Assembly: GCA_030437565.1 (NCBI GenBank)
Contig: CP129291.1
Location: forward strand, 3,100,001-3,164,000
DNA length: 64,000 nt
Reading direction: 5' to 3'
From: Terrilactibacillus sp. S3-3
GTDB taxonomy: Bacteria; Bacillota; Bacilli; Bacillales; Sporolactobacillaceae
Part shown: piece after piece, positions 1 to 11,386 of the stretch
Numbering within the stretch: the first letter of the stretch is position 1
How the letters are laid out: every line of letters begins with the position of its first letter
Notes under the pieces: model-generated
What the model was told of the DNA's origin: nothing
The model's input: the letters and a program-made list of their open reading frames with translations, nothing else
The model's database searches: none
Position numbers and translations under genes: made by a program

Positions 1-548
1 TATTATAGGGCCACTATAACTACTTTCGCTTGTTAATAACCTAATCCTGTAATAAGGTGTGTATGTATGTAAAATAGAAAATGCGTTCGGCTTTGTCAAA
101 TATTCAATGATGAGGATAATATATAATAATGTTTGTAAACAAATAAATACCCCAAAAAATATATTTTTCTGGTAAAGACATAAATAAAAAAAATACATGA
201 CGAATGTAAAAAAATATAATTAGAAAATATAGTAAAACTCTAATTGCCTTTGAAAAAAGAGAATTTCCAAAAAAAGAATATACGCCATCGAATGCAAAAA
301 ATATATCTGTGATTACTGAAATTATCACTAAATAAACAATAAAGTTCCATAAGTATCTTTGCATTCTTGTCATTTGAACTGTCTTTTTTTTTATAAATAA
401 GAATAATTCTCCCAAAAAAAAAAAATGGTAGCAGTAATATTATTGGTGCTCTTGCAATATCTCCTATATAATTAGATAAAAAGAAATCCTGATAAGTACT
501 TATTAATAACAAGAAAAGTAGATAAGCACTTTTCCATGTAGTTTCCAT
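1..548 (-). CDS. Wzy-like polysaccharide polymerase, N-terminal part, frameshifted, runs off window
   Basis: Very hydrophobic protein with about five predicted membrane segments in the visible part, starting at an ATG at 548 behind a good AAAGGAG. It is last in a polysaccharide operon and follows a flippase and a glycosyltransferase, so an O-antigen/EPS polymerase that joins repeat units outside the membrane is the likely role. The frame breaks at the A-run near 413-424 and again near the left edge. No family motif is visible in this fragment, so the call rests on hydrophobicity and context. Confidence 0.45.
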
Positions 549-675
549 ACTAAACTCCTTTAAATATAATTATTTTATACTGGAATAATAGAATATTCTT
601 TTTTGCAAACCTTATTTGTACCTTTTAAAGGGGAAAAGTTTATTTTTCTTCAAAATAACATTGATTAAATTTAAT

Positions 676-1787
676 TTATTTACCTAATAACAATCTTTGA
701 TAAATATTTTCTACCTGATTATAGATAATTTTCATATCGAAATTCTTAATGACACCTTCAATTCCCGATTTAACAATATTTTGATAAACATTATTATCTA
801 GATTATAAATTGACTCAATTGTACTTGCTAAATCTTCTATATCACCGTCATTACAGATCCATCCACCGTTTGTCAGTTTTTATAATTTCTGGTGCTCCAC
901 CAGAAGAATTTGCAACTACTACTGGAGTACCCACAATTAAAGATTCAATTATAACTCTTCCAAAGGGCTCTCGATCAGAAAAATTAATCGTCAAATCACT
1001 ATCTTTCATAAATTCACTTGGCCTTTTTTGGTAACCTAAAAATTTTATATTGTCACTTAGATTATAATCATTGACCATTTTTTTTAATGATTCTAAGTAC
1101 TTTTTTGAACCATCGACTGATACATCACCTATAATTTGAAAAATCCAATTTCGACTTTTGATTCTATCCGAAAAAATTTTGACTGCCTTTATAATGTAAT
1201 CAAATCTTTTCCATTCAACAATTCTACCAACTGAACTAATAACAAAAACACCGTTTTTCTTCTTATCCTTCTTTAAATAGACGTTTTTTTTTCAACTTCC
1301 ACTCCGTTATAAATAACAGAATAATTTCGCTCAGACTTTTTGGTAAGCGTATTTTTTACATATTTCGATATGCATATAACATTGTCAAAAAAAATTGGAA
1401 GAAATTATTGTAAAGCCTGGAATTCATCACATCCCTATGGTGCCAAATAATTTTACAATTTGACAAATACTTCATAGGGGCAATATACCATGGCGCTCTC
1501 CACCCATTTGCGTGAATAATGTTGATTTTATTTTTAATTATGATTCTTTTGATTTTTATTAGCTTATACAAATAAACTATGCCAAAACTTCTCTTTACAC
1601 TATTTAAATTCATCGAAATTAGTTCTACTGGCACCTTAATTTCATCCAGATACTCTGTATTAGGGGGGCACAGAATGTACAATCTATATCTATTTAAATT
1701 TGTTTGATTAATAAGATGAATCATACTTTGTTCAGCCCCGCCCTTCTTGGACGAATGTGTTACGTATAATATCCTTATTAAAACCAT
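676..1787 (-). CDS. GT4-family glycosyltransferase (frameshifted)
   Basis: GT-B fold glycosyltransferase. The N-terminal half has the typical RILYVTHSSKKGGAEQS start and a HANGWRAPW segment. The C-terminal half has the donor-binding EPFGRVIIESLIVGTPVV motif followed by GGAPEII, usual for GT4. It should add a sugar from a nucleotide donor to the lipid-linked repeat unit on the inner membrane face. Reading frame is lost near 870, in a T-run near 1287-1295 and near 1385; read through these, the protein ends at a TAA at 676-678 (last residues LLLGK). Start could be 1799 or 1787; neither has a strong ribosome binding site. Sugar specificity cannot be read from sequence. Confidence 0.75.
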
Positions 1788-1888
1788 ACACCACACCAAC
1801 TCATTAAATTTTTTGTTTTTTACTCGTCTTTTTGATGAAACCCCTAGTGGTATTATATATATATATATAAACTGTTTTCTATTTACCG

Positions 1889-3252
1889 CTAATGAAAAAA
1901 ATAACTAACAGTACCAACGGCAATTAATATTATCATAGTTGTTAATTCGCTAAAAATACCGTCTAGCATTTTTTTTTTACAAACAAAACTTCAACAAACA
2001 TTATTAAAGAGGAAAAAAAATTAGGTAAAAATGCACTAAGATATTCTTTAATTTTAATTTTTGTAAGAAAGATTAACAATTTTGTCTTATATACTTCCAA
2101 AAGAACTGTATTAATTAAAATTGAAACAGCGACTCCTTCGATACTATACCTAACACCAATATAAATAAAAACAAAATTCGTAGAAAAAGATACTATGTTA
2201 AATCTAAATTCAATCTCTGGTTTTCCAAGCCCTTGAAATAATGCTCCTGACAAAGTACCAATAGAAGTAATAGCTCCAGCTATTAAGAGAATTTGTAGAG
2301 TTGTTATAGCTTCCTCCCACAGATCCCCGTAAAGAACCCTAACAAACTCATCCGCAATCCCCATTAACCCAAAGCATAGAGGAAATGTAAAAAAAACAAT
2401 GCGTTGATTACCTTTAAAAATCTATAACGAACTTTTCGTAAATCGTAATTAATTCTAGATATTTCAGGAAACAAAACCTTATTGACTGCACCAGAAAGAT
2501 AGAACCTAGCTAGTACACTCCATTGAAATGCAATTGTATATAATCCTAATTGCCTACTTCCCAAATATTTACCTATCATAAAATAATCTAAATTATTATT
2601 AAAATAAATAAATACATTTGTTCCAAGCACTCTACAACTATAAGGTATGATCTCTTTAAATGTATTAGAATTAAACCGTCCAATCACAAGTTTATAATTT
2701 AGAAACAAGAGTAAAGTTGTTTGTATAAACGGTAGAACTAAAAAGCGAGATGTTATTGCTAAATAATAAAAATGAAAAAAACGCAAAAATTATAGAAATT
2801 ATTGTCGAAGACAACTGAGATATTAGATCAATAATAGCTAACTTATCAAACTCCTTTTTTCTAGTTAAAACTGCTCTACTGGTAATACCCAAAGAAGAGA
2901 ATATCATCCCTATGCATAACAATATAATAATACTCTTCAAACCGTTCTCATTAAAAAAATCGGATATCATTCCTGAAAGTATATAAAGTACTGACGAAAG
3001 TAAAACCGATACGAAAATATTAATCCAAAAGCTTGTTGTTACGTATTCTTTATGCAGATCTTTTTTATAAATAATGTAAGAGCTAAACCCAGCTTCTTGA
3101 ATAACCAATATTAACCCCGAAAAAATGGTCGCCATTCCTAATAGACCAAACAACTGGGGATACAACAATCTTGCTAAAATTATGTTCCCTATTAACCCTA
3201 TTAATTGCATACCTATCGTGCTTGAAAAAGACCAAAAGCTGTTTTTTATCAT
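1889..3252 (-). CDS. Wzx-type polysaccharide flippase (frameshifted)
   Basis: Multi-pass membrane protein of the polysaccharide export (MATE/MOP) superfamily. The N-terminus, MIKNSFWSFSSTIGMQLIGL, and the following LARLLYPQLFGLLGMA stretch are typical of WzxC-like transporters. Further segments include a DYFMIGKYLGSRQLGLYTIA motif. It would translocate undecaprenyl-linked repeat units. The gene is read in three pieces with breaks near 2780, 2370 and in the T-run at 1969-1977; after the last break the frame continues to a TAG at 1889-1891. It lies between the priming transferase and the GT4 gene. Confidence 0.8.
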
Positions 3253-3338
3253 TAATCCCCAAGATCCCCCCTGAAAATTAGTTTTAAACTTCTTATTGTA
3301 ATTATCTTATGAATTAAATAGAATTTATCCTTTTATAT

Positions 3339-4054
3339 TTAATAAGCATTTTTTGATCCAAACACAAAAAAAAAAAAAACGTTTTTAATATTCTTAGCAG
3401 CATCAAATATAATATTTCTATTCTGGATATATTGCAAATCCAGCTCAACCATCTCTTCAAATCCAACATTACTTCTTCCGCTCACTTGCCAAAGTCCCGT
3501 GCAGCCTGGTTTAACTAGTAATCTTTGTTTGTGATAATCCGTGTACTCTTTAACTTCTCTCGGAAGCGGTGGCCGTGGGCCCACCAAACTCATTTCACCT
3601 TTGAAGACATTAACAAGTTGAGGGAGCTCATCGATGCTTGTTTTTCTAATAAAGTGACCGATCCGAGTGACCCTTGGATCATCTTTCATTTTGAACATGG
3701 CACCGGTTGTTTCATTTTGATCCATCAATTCATCTAATAACTGCTCCGCATTCGATACCATCGAGCGAAACTTATAAATGTAAAAAAGTTGTCCATTTTT
3801 ACCTACACGAATTTGCTTAAAAAGGATTTTACCTTTAGGATCTTCTAGTTTAATAAGCAATGAGACAATTAAAAATACTGGTGATAATAGATTAATAATC
3901 CAAACACCGAGCCAAAAATATCTATTAATCTTTTGGTTATTAAATAAAACCTTTGGCTGCCGTTTTTATTCAATAAGTATTTTTTTTTTTTTTTATCAAG
4001 GTTTATCTCACTATAATGCGTATCTCCTTCTACCTGTGATTTAGATAAAGCCAT
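3339..4054 (-). CDS. Undecaprenyl-phosphate sugar-phosphate transferase (priming transferase), frameshifted
   Basis: Bacterial sugar transferase domain of the EpsL/CpsE/WcaJ type, which starts repeat-unit assembly by moving a sugar phosphate to undecaprenyl phosphate. Visible motifs are RLIDIFGS before the membrane hairpin, VGKNGQLFYIYKFRSM, DELPQLVNVFKGEMSLVGPRP and PGCTGLWQVSGRS. The frame breaks near 3865. An A-run (3369-3381) expands the C-terminus to FFFFVF before the conserved KNAY end. The N-terminus also carries a lysine run encoded by a T16 tract. A paralogue at 40852-41548 shares the same PLPREV and KNAY features. Confidence 0.9.
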
Positions 4055-4069
4055 CCTTTATCCTCCCCA

Positions 4070-4951
4070 TTAAACCAAAGGTATTTTGTTTTCCCGAAGG
4101 ATGTTTTCAATTCCTTTTAGCACGTCTTGTTGCATATTTTTGTTTTGCAGCGCCATTTCGATGTTTGTAAGCACAAATCCGAGAGTTTCACCGACATCGT
4201 AACGTTTACCCTCGAACTGGTAAGCATAGACACCTTGCAATTCATTCAATTTTTGGATTGCATCGGTCAATTGTATTTCGCCGCCTGCACCGATTTCCTT
4301 TTTGTCGAGAAATGCAAAGATCTCGGGTGTCAGCACATAACGACCGATGATCGCTAAATTTGATGGTGCGTTTTCTTTCGGTTTCTCCACAAAATTCTTA
4401 ACATTAAACAACCTTCCATTTTGCTCTTTCGGATCAATAATCCCGTAGCGATGGGTTTGATCGTCCGGCACTTCTTTAACACCGATCACGGAACAGCCGG
4501 TTTTTTCATACTGTTCTGCCAATTGTTGAATGCATGGTTTTTCTGCCTGAACAATATCATCTCCCAGCAAAACAGCAAACGGTTCATTACCAATAAATTT
4601 GCGGGCGCACCAAACGGCATGTCCCAATCCTTGCGGTGACTTTTGTCTTATGTAATGGATATCCACTTTGGATGACTCGCGGACTTTTTCCAACAGTTCG
4701 AATTTTTCTTTTTGAATCAGAGTTTGTTCAAGTTCATAGGCATTGTCAAAGTGATCTTCAATTGCCCGCTTCCCCTTACCGGTTACAATAATAATGTCTT
4801 CCATGCCGGCTTGAACCGCTTCTTCGACAATATATTGGATCGTCGGTTTATCAACAATCGGCAGCATTTCCTTAGGCAACGCTTTTGTTGCCGGCAGGAA
4901 GCGGGTGCCGAGACCGGCCGCCGGAATGATCGCTTTCTTCACTTTTGTCAT
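4070..4951 (-). CDS. galU: UTP--glucose-1-phosphate uridylyltransferase
   Basis: Complete 293-residue GalU. It makes UDP-glucose from UTP and glucose-1-phosphate in the cytoplasm. The nucleotide-binding signature [19 protein letters not shown] is at residues 11-29, followed by the VEKP and RYDVGE motifs of the family. Length is as usual for GalU. It starts at ATG 4951 behind a GGGGG stretch and sits 35 bp downstream of the UDP-glucose dehydrogenase gene, which uses its product. One of the few long genes here without a frameshift. Confidence 0.97.
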   Translation of the reverse strand: MTKVKKAIIPAAGLGTRFLPATKALPKEMLPIVDKPTIQYIVEEAVQAGMEDIIIVTGKGKRAIEDHFDNAYELEQTLIQKEKFELLEKVRESSKVDIHYIRQKSPQGLGHAVWCARKFIGNEPFAVLLGDDIVQAEKPCIQQLAEQYEKTGCSVIGVKEVPDDQTHRYGIIDPKEQNGRLFNVKNFVEKPKENAPSNLAIIGRYVLTPEIFAFLDKKEIGAGGEIQLTDAIQKLNELQGVYAYQFEGKRYDVGETLGFVLTNIEMALQNKNMQQDVLKGIENILRENKIPLV

Positions 4952-4986
4952 CTGAAAACCCCCGAATAATAATTAAATGTTTTGTC

Positions 4987-6306
4987 TCAACCGATTAATT
5001 CTGGAATACTGCTTGGACGGCCGATCGAATAATACTCAATCGGCGACTGCCGGACACTGTCTAAGCTGTAACAGTTGCGGCCGTCAAAGACAATCGGAGC
5101 CGTCATCAGGCGATTAAATACTGATAGATCCAAGTTTTTGACTTCCGGCCAATCGGTTATTATCACGGTACAGTCGGCACCACTTAACGCCTCTTCTATT
5201 TCAGTTGTATAAACAACAGGGCAGTTCAACTGCCTTTTTGTATTTTCAATCGCAATCGGGTCATAGGCAATCACTTTTGCTCCCAGTTCAACAAGTCTTG
5301 GAATCATCACCAAAGCGGGCGATTCGCGGATGTCATCCGTATTGGGTTTGAACGCCAGGCCAAGTACCGCAACTTTTTTACCCTTAATATCGTCAAATCG
5401 TTGAATAATCTTTTCAATTAACAAACTTTGTTGATTATTGTTCACTTGAATAACCGATTTTAATAGGTTAAAATCATGATGGTGGTTGCCGGCTAACTGC
5501 ACGAGTGCATTGGTGTCCTTCGGAAAGCATGATCCGCCGTAGCCGATCCCGGCCTTCAAAAAATCGGGACCGATCCGGTGATCGAAGCCCATCCCTTTGG
5601 CCACTTCTTCAACATTGGCACCCATCTTTTCACAAATATTGGCGATTTCATTAATAAAACTAATCTTTGTCGCCAAAAAAGCGTTGGATGAATATTTGAT
5701 CATTTCCGCGCTTAGTATGTCCGTTTTTAAGACCGGGATATTAAACGGTTGATTAATCGCTTCGATAACACCGGCCGTGGCGCTGTCTTCCGCGCCAATC
5801 ACAATCCGGTCGCCATGGAACGTATCTTTAACGGCGGATCCCTCTCTTAAAAATTCGGGATTTGAAGCAATCTTTATTTGAATACCATCTTTAGTATGCT
5901 GATTAATAAAATCGCGGATATAAAAGTTTGTCCCGACCGGCACGGTGCTTTTGATGACGACGATCACGTTGTCCGAAATATTTCCGGCAATATCTAATGC
6001 GGCCTGCTCGACATACTTTAAATCAGCCGCCCCGTCAGTTCTTTGCGGTGTGCCGACCGCTATGTAAACGACTTCGGCCTGTTCAAGTCCTTCATGATGA
6101 TATGACGTGAAAGACAAACGGCCGGCTGTGAGATTTTTTTGGATTAAATCTTTCAAACCGGGTTCATAGATCGTTGGAATCCCCTGATTTAATTGACTCA
6201 CTTTTACCGGATCAACATCAATGCAAGTGACCGTATGCCCGATTTCCGAAAGGGCAACACCTGTCACGAGCCCGACATAGCCGGTACCAATGACTGCAAT
6301 TCTCAT
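4987..6306 (-). CDS. ugd: UDP-glucose 6-dehydrogenase
   Basis: Oxidises UDP-glucose to UDP-glucuronate with NAD. The Rossmann motif VIGTGYVGLVTGVAL is at the N-terminus, and the active-site cysteine lies in GYGGSCFPKD with the lysine of the family nearby. The dimerisation and C-terminal NDP-sugar domains follow (LGLAFKPNTDDIRESPA). The start at 6306 is chosen because AAGGGGGA lies just upstream and the protein then begins MRIAVIG; the longer open frame to 6390 has no support. Intact, about 439 residues. Equivalent to TuaD/YwqF of B. subtilis. Confidence 0.95.
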   Translation of the reverse strand: MRIAVIGTGYVGLVTGVALSEIGHTVTCIDVDPVKVSQLNQGIPTIYEPGLKDLIQKNLTAGRLSFTSYHHEGLEQAEVVYIAVGTPQRTDGAADLKYVEQAALDIAGNISDNVIVVIKSTVPVGTNFYIRDFINQHTKDGIQIKIASNPEFLREGSAVKDTFHGDRIVIGAEDSATAGVIEAINQPFNIPVLKTDILSAEMIKYSSNAFLATKISFINEIANICEKMGANVEEVAKGMGFDHRIGPDFLKAGIGYGGSCFPKDTNALVQLAGNHHHDFNLLKSVIQVNNNQQSLLIEKIIQRFDDIKGKKVAVLGLAFKPNTDDIRESPALVMIPRLVELGAKVIAYDPIAIENTKRQLNCPVVYTTEIEEALSGADCTVIITDWPEVKNLDLSVFNRLMTAPIVFDGRNCYSLDSVRQSPIEYYSIGRPSSIPELIG

Positions 6307-6331
6307 TGCTTCTCCCCCTTTTAAAAAATAC

Positions 6332-7094
6332 CTAAAAATTTTTTTTCTCTCTAATTGGTTCCGGCTGTTCACGATTGACCAATTCGCCATGAATCATCAA
6401 CAGTTCTGCGTTTTCTTGAAAAGTCTTCACCGCGGCTCTTCCGAACAGCCTGTCCAGTTCAGCGAACGCTTCTTTCATATAAAAAGGACGTTCGCCGACA
6501 TTGTGTGCGTCTGAAGCAATGAAATGCGTCAGGCCGTTGTCGATCAGCTGTGACACGAATTTTTTAACCTTCTTGCCGTTTCTTCCTATTAAACTTGCAG
6601 CGGTGACTTGGGACAAAGCACCGTCATTGATCAATTGGTAGAGTATATCAGGATGTGTAAAAATATCGTTGTTTCGTTCAGGATGGACAATGACCGGGGT
6701 GACGCCTTTCATCTGCAAATCATAAAACAGTCGCTGCGCATAGCGCGGGACATGGTGGGTGGGAAATTCGACAAGCAAGTACTTATGGCCGTCATTAACG
6801 GTGACCAGTTCCTCTTCGATTCCGTCGTCGGCCATTTCGCCGAAAATCCGCGGCTCCTGGCCCGGCAGTATCGTGACGGTGATATTGTGCTTGTCAAAAC
6901 AGCTGATTCAGCGTGGCCACCATTTTTAACGTGGATGACCTGGGATTATCCCACGAGCGGTTGCGATGATGGGGCGTGGCCACAATCTGTGTGATGCCTT
7001 CCAGCATCGCCGCCCGTCCCATCTCAATAGAGACCTGTTCATCCGCCGCCCCGTCATCAACACCGGGGAGAATGTGGCAGTGTATATCGATCAT
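6332..7094 (-). CDS. PHP-domain protein-tyrosine phosphatase, CpsB/YwqE type (frameshifted)
   Basis: Manganese-dependent phosphotyrosine phosphatase that reverses BY-kinase phosphorylation. Metal ligands are visible: HCHILPGVDDG at the N-terminus, TPHH, then HPERN and SDAH toward the C-terminus. The frame breaks near 6895. The start at 7094 (MIDIHCH) is preferred to the ATG at 7103, because the AAAGGG lies about 9 nt before it but directly abuts the upstream ATG. It follows the kinase gene, the usual capsule regulatory module order. Confidence 0.9.
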
Positions 7095-7148
7095 CCTTGC
7101 CATCCCTTTCCAATAACCAATTTTTCACACATTCGCACCTACAGCCAA

Positions 7149-8591
7149 TTACTCAGTGCCATAATAAGAGGAATAGTAGTAATCGTCTTTACGAACTGGT
7201 TTATTGTTCAGCACGACGCCGAGTATTTTCGCCTTCGATTTCGCCAGCAAATCTTTCGCTTTGATCGCTGCCTCTTTCTCCGTTTGTCCGCTTCTCACGA
7301 CCAATACCGTGCCGTCGCAGAGGTTCGCCAGTACCTGAGCATCCGTCACCGCCAGCACCGGCGGCGTATCGATCACAACGATGTCAAACAAATGTCAAAG
7401 CAAATTTCATGAAAAACTCTTCATCGCCACAGAGCTGAGCAGTTCGGCCGGATTGGGCGGAATCGGGCCGCTTGTTAAGACGAATAAATGATCAACATTC
7501 GTCTTCTGAACCGTCTCTTCCAATGTCTTTTTCTTCGTCAGCACGGTCGTCAGCCCGTCGATATTGGCAAGCCGGAATGTATAATGCATCGTTGGCTTGC
7601 GCAAATCGGCATCAATCAGCAGCACGCTTTTTCCCTGCTGGGCCATTACCACCGCCAGATTAGCCGCCGTTGTCGATTTGCCTTCGCCCGGACCCGACGA
7701 TGTCACCATCACTGTCTTCAATTCGCCGTCCACTTGCGAAAAGTCAATATTGGTCCGAATCGTCCGATATTGTTCGGCCGTCGTCGATTTCGGCTGATAA
7801 TAAGCGATCAAGCTGCGCTCTTTCGACTCTACTTTTTTATACTTTCTCGTTTTACGCTTCAACATGTCCACCCCTTGCCTTTTGATGGCCGGATGCGCTT
7901 GTTTTGCTGATTGTCCGTGGGGGGTGTCGATCCGTGCCACCGCTCCTAAAACCGGCAGGCTGAGCACTTTTTCAATGTCATCCTCCGTCTTGATTGTGTT
8001 GTCCAGATATTCAAGCAGGAAGGCGATGCCGATTGAGACCATCAGGCCGACGATAAAGGCGATGGCGATGTTCATCAGCGGTTTAGGTTTAACGGGTGCG
8101 TAATCAGGCTGCGCTTTCGACAGCACCGTGACGTTATTGACATTCATCATCTTCGGCACTTGCGCTTTGAAGGCAGTGGCGACACCATTGGCTATTTTTG
8201 CTGATTCCGACGGGCTGTCCGTTTCCGCGGTGAGTGAGAACACTTGCGAATTCTCTTCCGTATTCGTCGTAATCAGCCCTTCCAGTTCACTGGCATCCAT
8301 ATTTAGATGCAGGTCTTTTATCACTTGATTCAGTACCGGTGTACTGTAAATGATTTCTGTGTATGTATTAACAAGCTGGATGTTCGTCTGTACGGCATTT
8401 GTACTGTATAGGTTGTCTTTTGCCGTATTCTGATTAACAAGAATTTGTGTTGTGGCATCGTATTTCGGAGTCATGAAAAAATAAGTCACAAATGCGCTGA
8501 CCGCTGTTGCCAGCAGGGTAATAATGAGAATCAGCGCCACCCGCTTTTTCAGCGTATGAAAAATCTCCTTCAGGCTAATCGTCTCTTCCAT
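7149..8591 (-). CDS. Wzz-BY-kinase fusion: chain-length/adaptor plus tyrosine autokinase (frameshifted)
   Basis: The N-terminal about 230 residues form a Wzz/CapA domain: membrane helix near residue 25, extracytoplasmic part, second helix near 180-200. An in-frame linker then leads to a CapB/YwqD-like BY-kinase with Walker [15 protein letters not shown], Walker A' [11 protein letters not shown], and the DIVVIDTPP Walker B. The tail [12 protein letters not shown] is the autophosphorylated tyrosine cluster. In B. subtilis and most Firmicutes these are two proteins; here no stop separates them, and MLKRK inside the frame may mark a former or true kinase start. The frame breaks near 7395-7420. 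Start ATG 8591 has GGAGG at 6 nt. Confidence 0.88.
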
Positions 8592-8645
8592 AATGTCCTC
8601 CAAGCGCGAGAATATATTTGGTAAACTCTAGAAACTCTAGTAGGT

Positions 8646-8667
8646 ATTATAGCACATATTTTGTCAA
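8646..8667 (-). promoter_or_regulatory. Extended -10 promoter of the first polysaccharide operon
   Basis: On the minus strand TATAAT (8646-8651) is preceded by TGC, giving an extended -10 TGCTATAAT. A TTGACA-like element (8662-8667) lies only 10 nt upstream, too close to be the partner -35, so the extended -10 probably carries the promoter. Between it and the gene lies a tandem pair of CTAGAGTTT (8621-8640), a possible regulator or mRNA leader element. Distance to the ATG is about 55 nt. Confidence 0.6.
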
Positions 8668-9434
8668 ATGCGGGCGGTTCTCCAAACAAAAGTGGGCTTC
8701 ATAAAGAAATATTACTCAATTATTTCAAGGAAAAACGATCAATCAAAACCAAGTCCTTCTTTGATTGCCCACGTTCCCGTTCGTGCAGATGCCGTCTTCA
8801 TCTTGAGCTTGTTTAAATTTTGTGTTTTTTTTGTAAAAAATCCTTAATATTCTCGCAAGCTCCGATTTCCTGCCCGCTGCCGGTATTTTTCGATCTGAAT
8901 CTGAATATAGCACGGACAGCTTTTTCCAGCTGTAAGTCACTCGGAGGCCGCTTTACTGAGAGTCTGGAAAATATTTAATATTTATCTCATATCGTTCTTT
9001 TTTGCCGTCGGCCGCAAATGAGCAGTTGAAACTTTTTCCGTTCAAGCCCTAAATAAACACAGCCCGGTCGGCCCGCTAAAAATTCTTTCGTACGCCAGCA
9101 GAATCGGAATGATCCTTTAACAGATTTGTGCGAATAACTATTTCTAATTTTCAGAATAATAATTTGTACAAAAACTGACGGATGACTCCATAGACCCGGC
9201 CGCTTCGAAAACAGTCCTCCTCCCTTTTCATTTGGGATTATTGAAGCCTTCCTGCTTGCACTGAATATTGACATTATACCATAAAATGTGTCGGAATTTT
9301 AACTTTTACAATATATTACCTGAATAAGCAGAACAATGCAACATACTAAAAGACAACAGCGTATATTTTACTACGTTTAGGTCATATTTACTAGTTCACA
9401 AACAAAAAGGTTCATAACAACTATTACGTTGGAA
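8668..9434. other. Non-coding or decayed spacer
   Basis: Open frames of 65 and 95 codons exist on the minus strand (8743-8940, 8987-9274) but show no recognisable motif, ribosome binding site or coding character. I see no supported gene here. Confidence 0.4.
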
Positions 9435-9733
9435 CTATTTAACAAATTGATACGGGATCGTCGTTTGCGGACCATCCGGAACCCCGGTTTGCACATAGTA
9501 GATCAGCTCCCTGGACTCGCCGAACATCACTCTTTTGTTGAAAAAAAAAACACGGTATTCATTCTCTTTCAACGTGTCATAACCGGTTTGCTTGAGTTTA
9601 TTTTTCTTGGAAAATTTTTTGATCGCGCTTGATATACCGTCCGAATGAATCGTATCGGTCGGATGAGCGTACGGATTGGAGAGTGTCTTTCTTCCGTCAA
9701 ACTCGCAATCGCAAAAAATAAAAACTTATTCAT
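9435..9733 (-). CDS. Small conserved protein, family S copy 1 (frameshifted)
   Basis: About 99 residues once a one-base error in the T-run near 9712-9717 is read through. It starts at ATG 9733 with AAGGAG 9 nt upstream and ends at TAG 9435-9437. Readable parts include FDGRKTLSNPYAHPTDTIHS, a KKFSKKNKL helix, EYRVFFFNKRVMFGESRELI and YYVQTG. It aligns with the proteins at 13793-14080 and 19849-20109 (shared FDG, TIEAADI-like, FGKSKE-YYV pattern), so the window holds three paralogues. Cytoplasmic, no signal peptide. Function unknown; it is divergent from the HprK-like gene about 870 bp away. Confidence 0.65.
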
Positions 9734-10598
9734 CTTCTGCACTCCTTTTTTTTTTCATTGTCATCGTGCTATTGCCTTTCTATTACTGCTCCGACATTCT
9801 GAATCCGGCGGCTTTCTTCCGCTGCTATTCATCATTTTCCGTTTCGTCATTGGAATGGGGCTCTTTTCTTCTTTTGCCCGCCTCCTCCTATTATAATCCG
9901 TATTTTGGCCGAATATCTGCTAGAAGTCGTTAAAATGTATCCAATTATGTTACTAGCACCCTTTTTTTTTCATTAATTAACCAAACAAAAGGGTTAGGTC
10001 ATTTCTGCTATGATTCGATCGTCCTTATGATCAAATCCCATTCGTTTTAGTGATGTATGTCATTCTATCACCCGCCGCGTTACACGACCATTACACCATT
10101 ACGATTCATGCATCATTCGTATAAAACCAATGATTTTCCAGCCACTCAGCCGCAGGCGCCTCAGTCCCCGGTTTCGTTTCTGAGCAAAGGGGGAATACCA
10201 TTCACAATATTAATTCTGTATTTTCTGTTAAATATCCTCTGTATAATATATCCTGTTTTTTTTCTATCAAATTTATTGATTGATCCATGATTCATTCTTA
10301 GAAACTATGATATTTATCACAAAAAAGGCTGTTTTTGATAGAAATTGCGAATTTGTAATGTTTGTGTAACGTTCGAAATTGTAGGATAAGGATGTTGTTA
10401 AAACAGGTGATCATTTCCATATGAGTAAGTTAGGTTCGTGATTAAAATAAAAACCGGAGGAAAGCGCTTTATCGATGAGAAATAATTGAGGTGAACAGCG
10501 GAATCGATCGAAAAATCTGACAATAAAAACCAAATCAGCGACGAGATCCCCCAATCCCTTCGCTGAATGGTTTCAATCTTATATGAGGAGAATCCAAA
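9734..10598. other. Intergenic region upstream of the HprK-like gene
   Basis: AT-rich. A lasso-type precursor peptide would be expected near 10440-10598 if this were a complete lasso cluster. The stretch has a GGAGG (near 10456) followed by an ATG at 10475 that stops after four codons, and no reading frame gives a convincing leader-core peptide. Nothing else supported. Confidence 0.35.
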
Positions 10599-11386
10599 AT
10601 GAAATAAAATCTACACAAGAATCGGTGAACATACCTTTCAGATCATAACTGATTCGTCCACGCTCATGAGTTTATTCAAAAAGAACTTTCATTCGTTCAC
10701 AAAGATCCCCGACGCCTCCGTTGATATGGTGGTGCATATCAAGGACGGGTATGGAACTCCCCTTGTCACTTATGATGTTAACATAACTAACAAAGACCGT
10801 AAACTGATTTTTAAGCGCGATGATTATTTAATTGAGGCCGATCCGGAATATCAAACGGCCACCCTTTCTGTTTACAATGGTTTGGCGCTCAAACATGCTT
10901 TCAATCAATCTGTACAGTTCCTTTATTGTCTATCATAATTGGGGGCTATTAATTCATTCTTCCTGCGTGATCGAAAACGGCAAGGCGCATATCTTCTCCG
11001 GGCAGTCCGAAGCGGAGAAAACAACGGTGGCCAAACTCTCCTACCCTAGGCAAATGGTTTCCGACGAAGCGACGCTCCTGAAAATCACTCCTGATGGCGT
11101 CACCGTCTTCGATTCGCCGTTCCGCAGCTCGCTGGAATCCATGCACGGAAAAACGTGCTGCCCGGTCGGAAGCATTCAAATTCTCTATCGGTCATTCCAA
11201 AATAAACGCGTTAGGCTCGAGCAGACGCACGCCTTGCTGCGCCTGATGGACAAAGTCTTTTTCTGGACTTATAACCCGCTGGAAACAAAGCGGATTCTGA
11301 ACCTACTGAAGCAGCTTGCCAGCTGTGTGCCGGTGTATGATCTTTATTTTCAAAAAAATAGCACATTTTTGGAGCTCATCTCGTGA
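10599..11386 (+). CDS. HprK-like kinase (HPr kinase/PEPCK C-terminal-like fold), frameshifted, altered P-loop
   Basis: Resembles the small HprK-related kinases found with lasso and other peptide clusters. Read with one base removed after the ATG at 10599 (AGGAG upstream), it begins MNKIYTRIGEHTFQI. After a break near 10900 it continues LIHSSCVIENGKAHIFSG, the P-loop region, then a SDEATLL and VFDSPFRS pair that match the catalytic/aspartate region of this family. The P-loop reads GQSEAEKTT, with Glu where the invariant Gly of G-x4-GK should be, so the copy may be inactive or miscalled. About 262 residues. In paeninodin-type clusters such kinases phosphorylate the precursor C-terminal Ser (known family biology); no precursor is seen here. 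Confidence 0.7.

Noticed and set aside
4127..4969. Plus-strand frames across galU and similar antisense frames across ugd, wecC and flhP
   Set aside because: Shadows of well-supported minus-strand genes, with no motif or start signal.
8743..9274. Two minus-strand genes upstream of the first polysaccharide operon
   Set aside because: No ribosome binding site, no recognisable motif, and protein-unlike composition; the promoter at 8646 already explains the operon start.
10440..10598. Lasso peptide precursor
   Set aside because: No frame gives a leader plus a core with Gly/Ser/Ala at position 1 and Asp/Glu at 7-9; the only ATG with a ribosome binding site stops after four codons.
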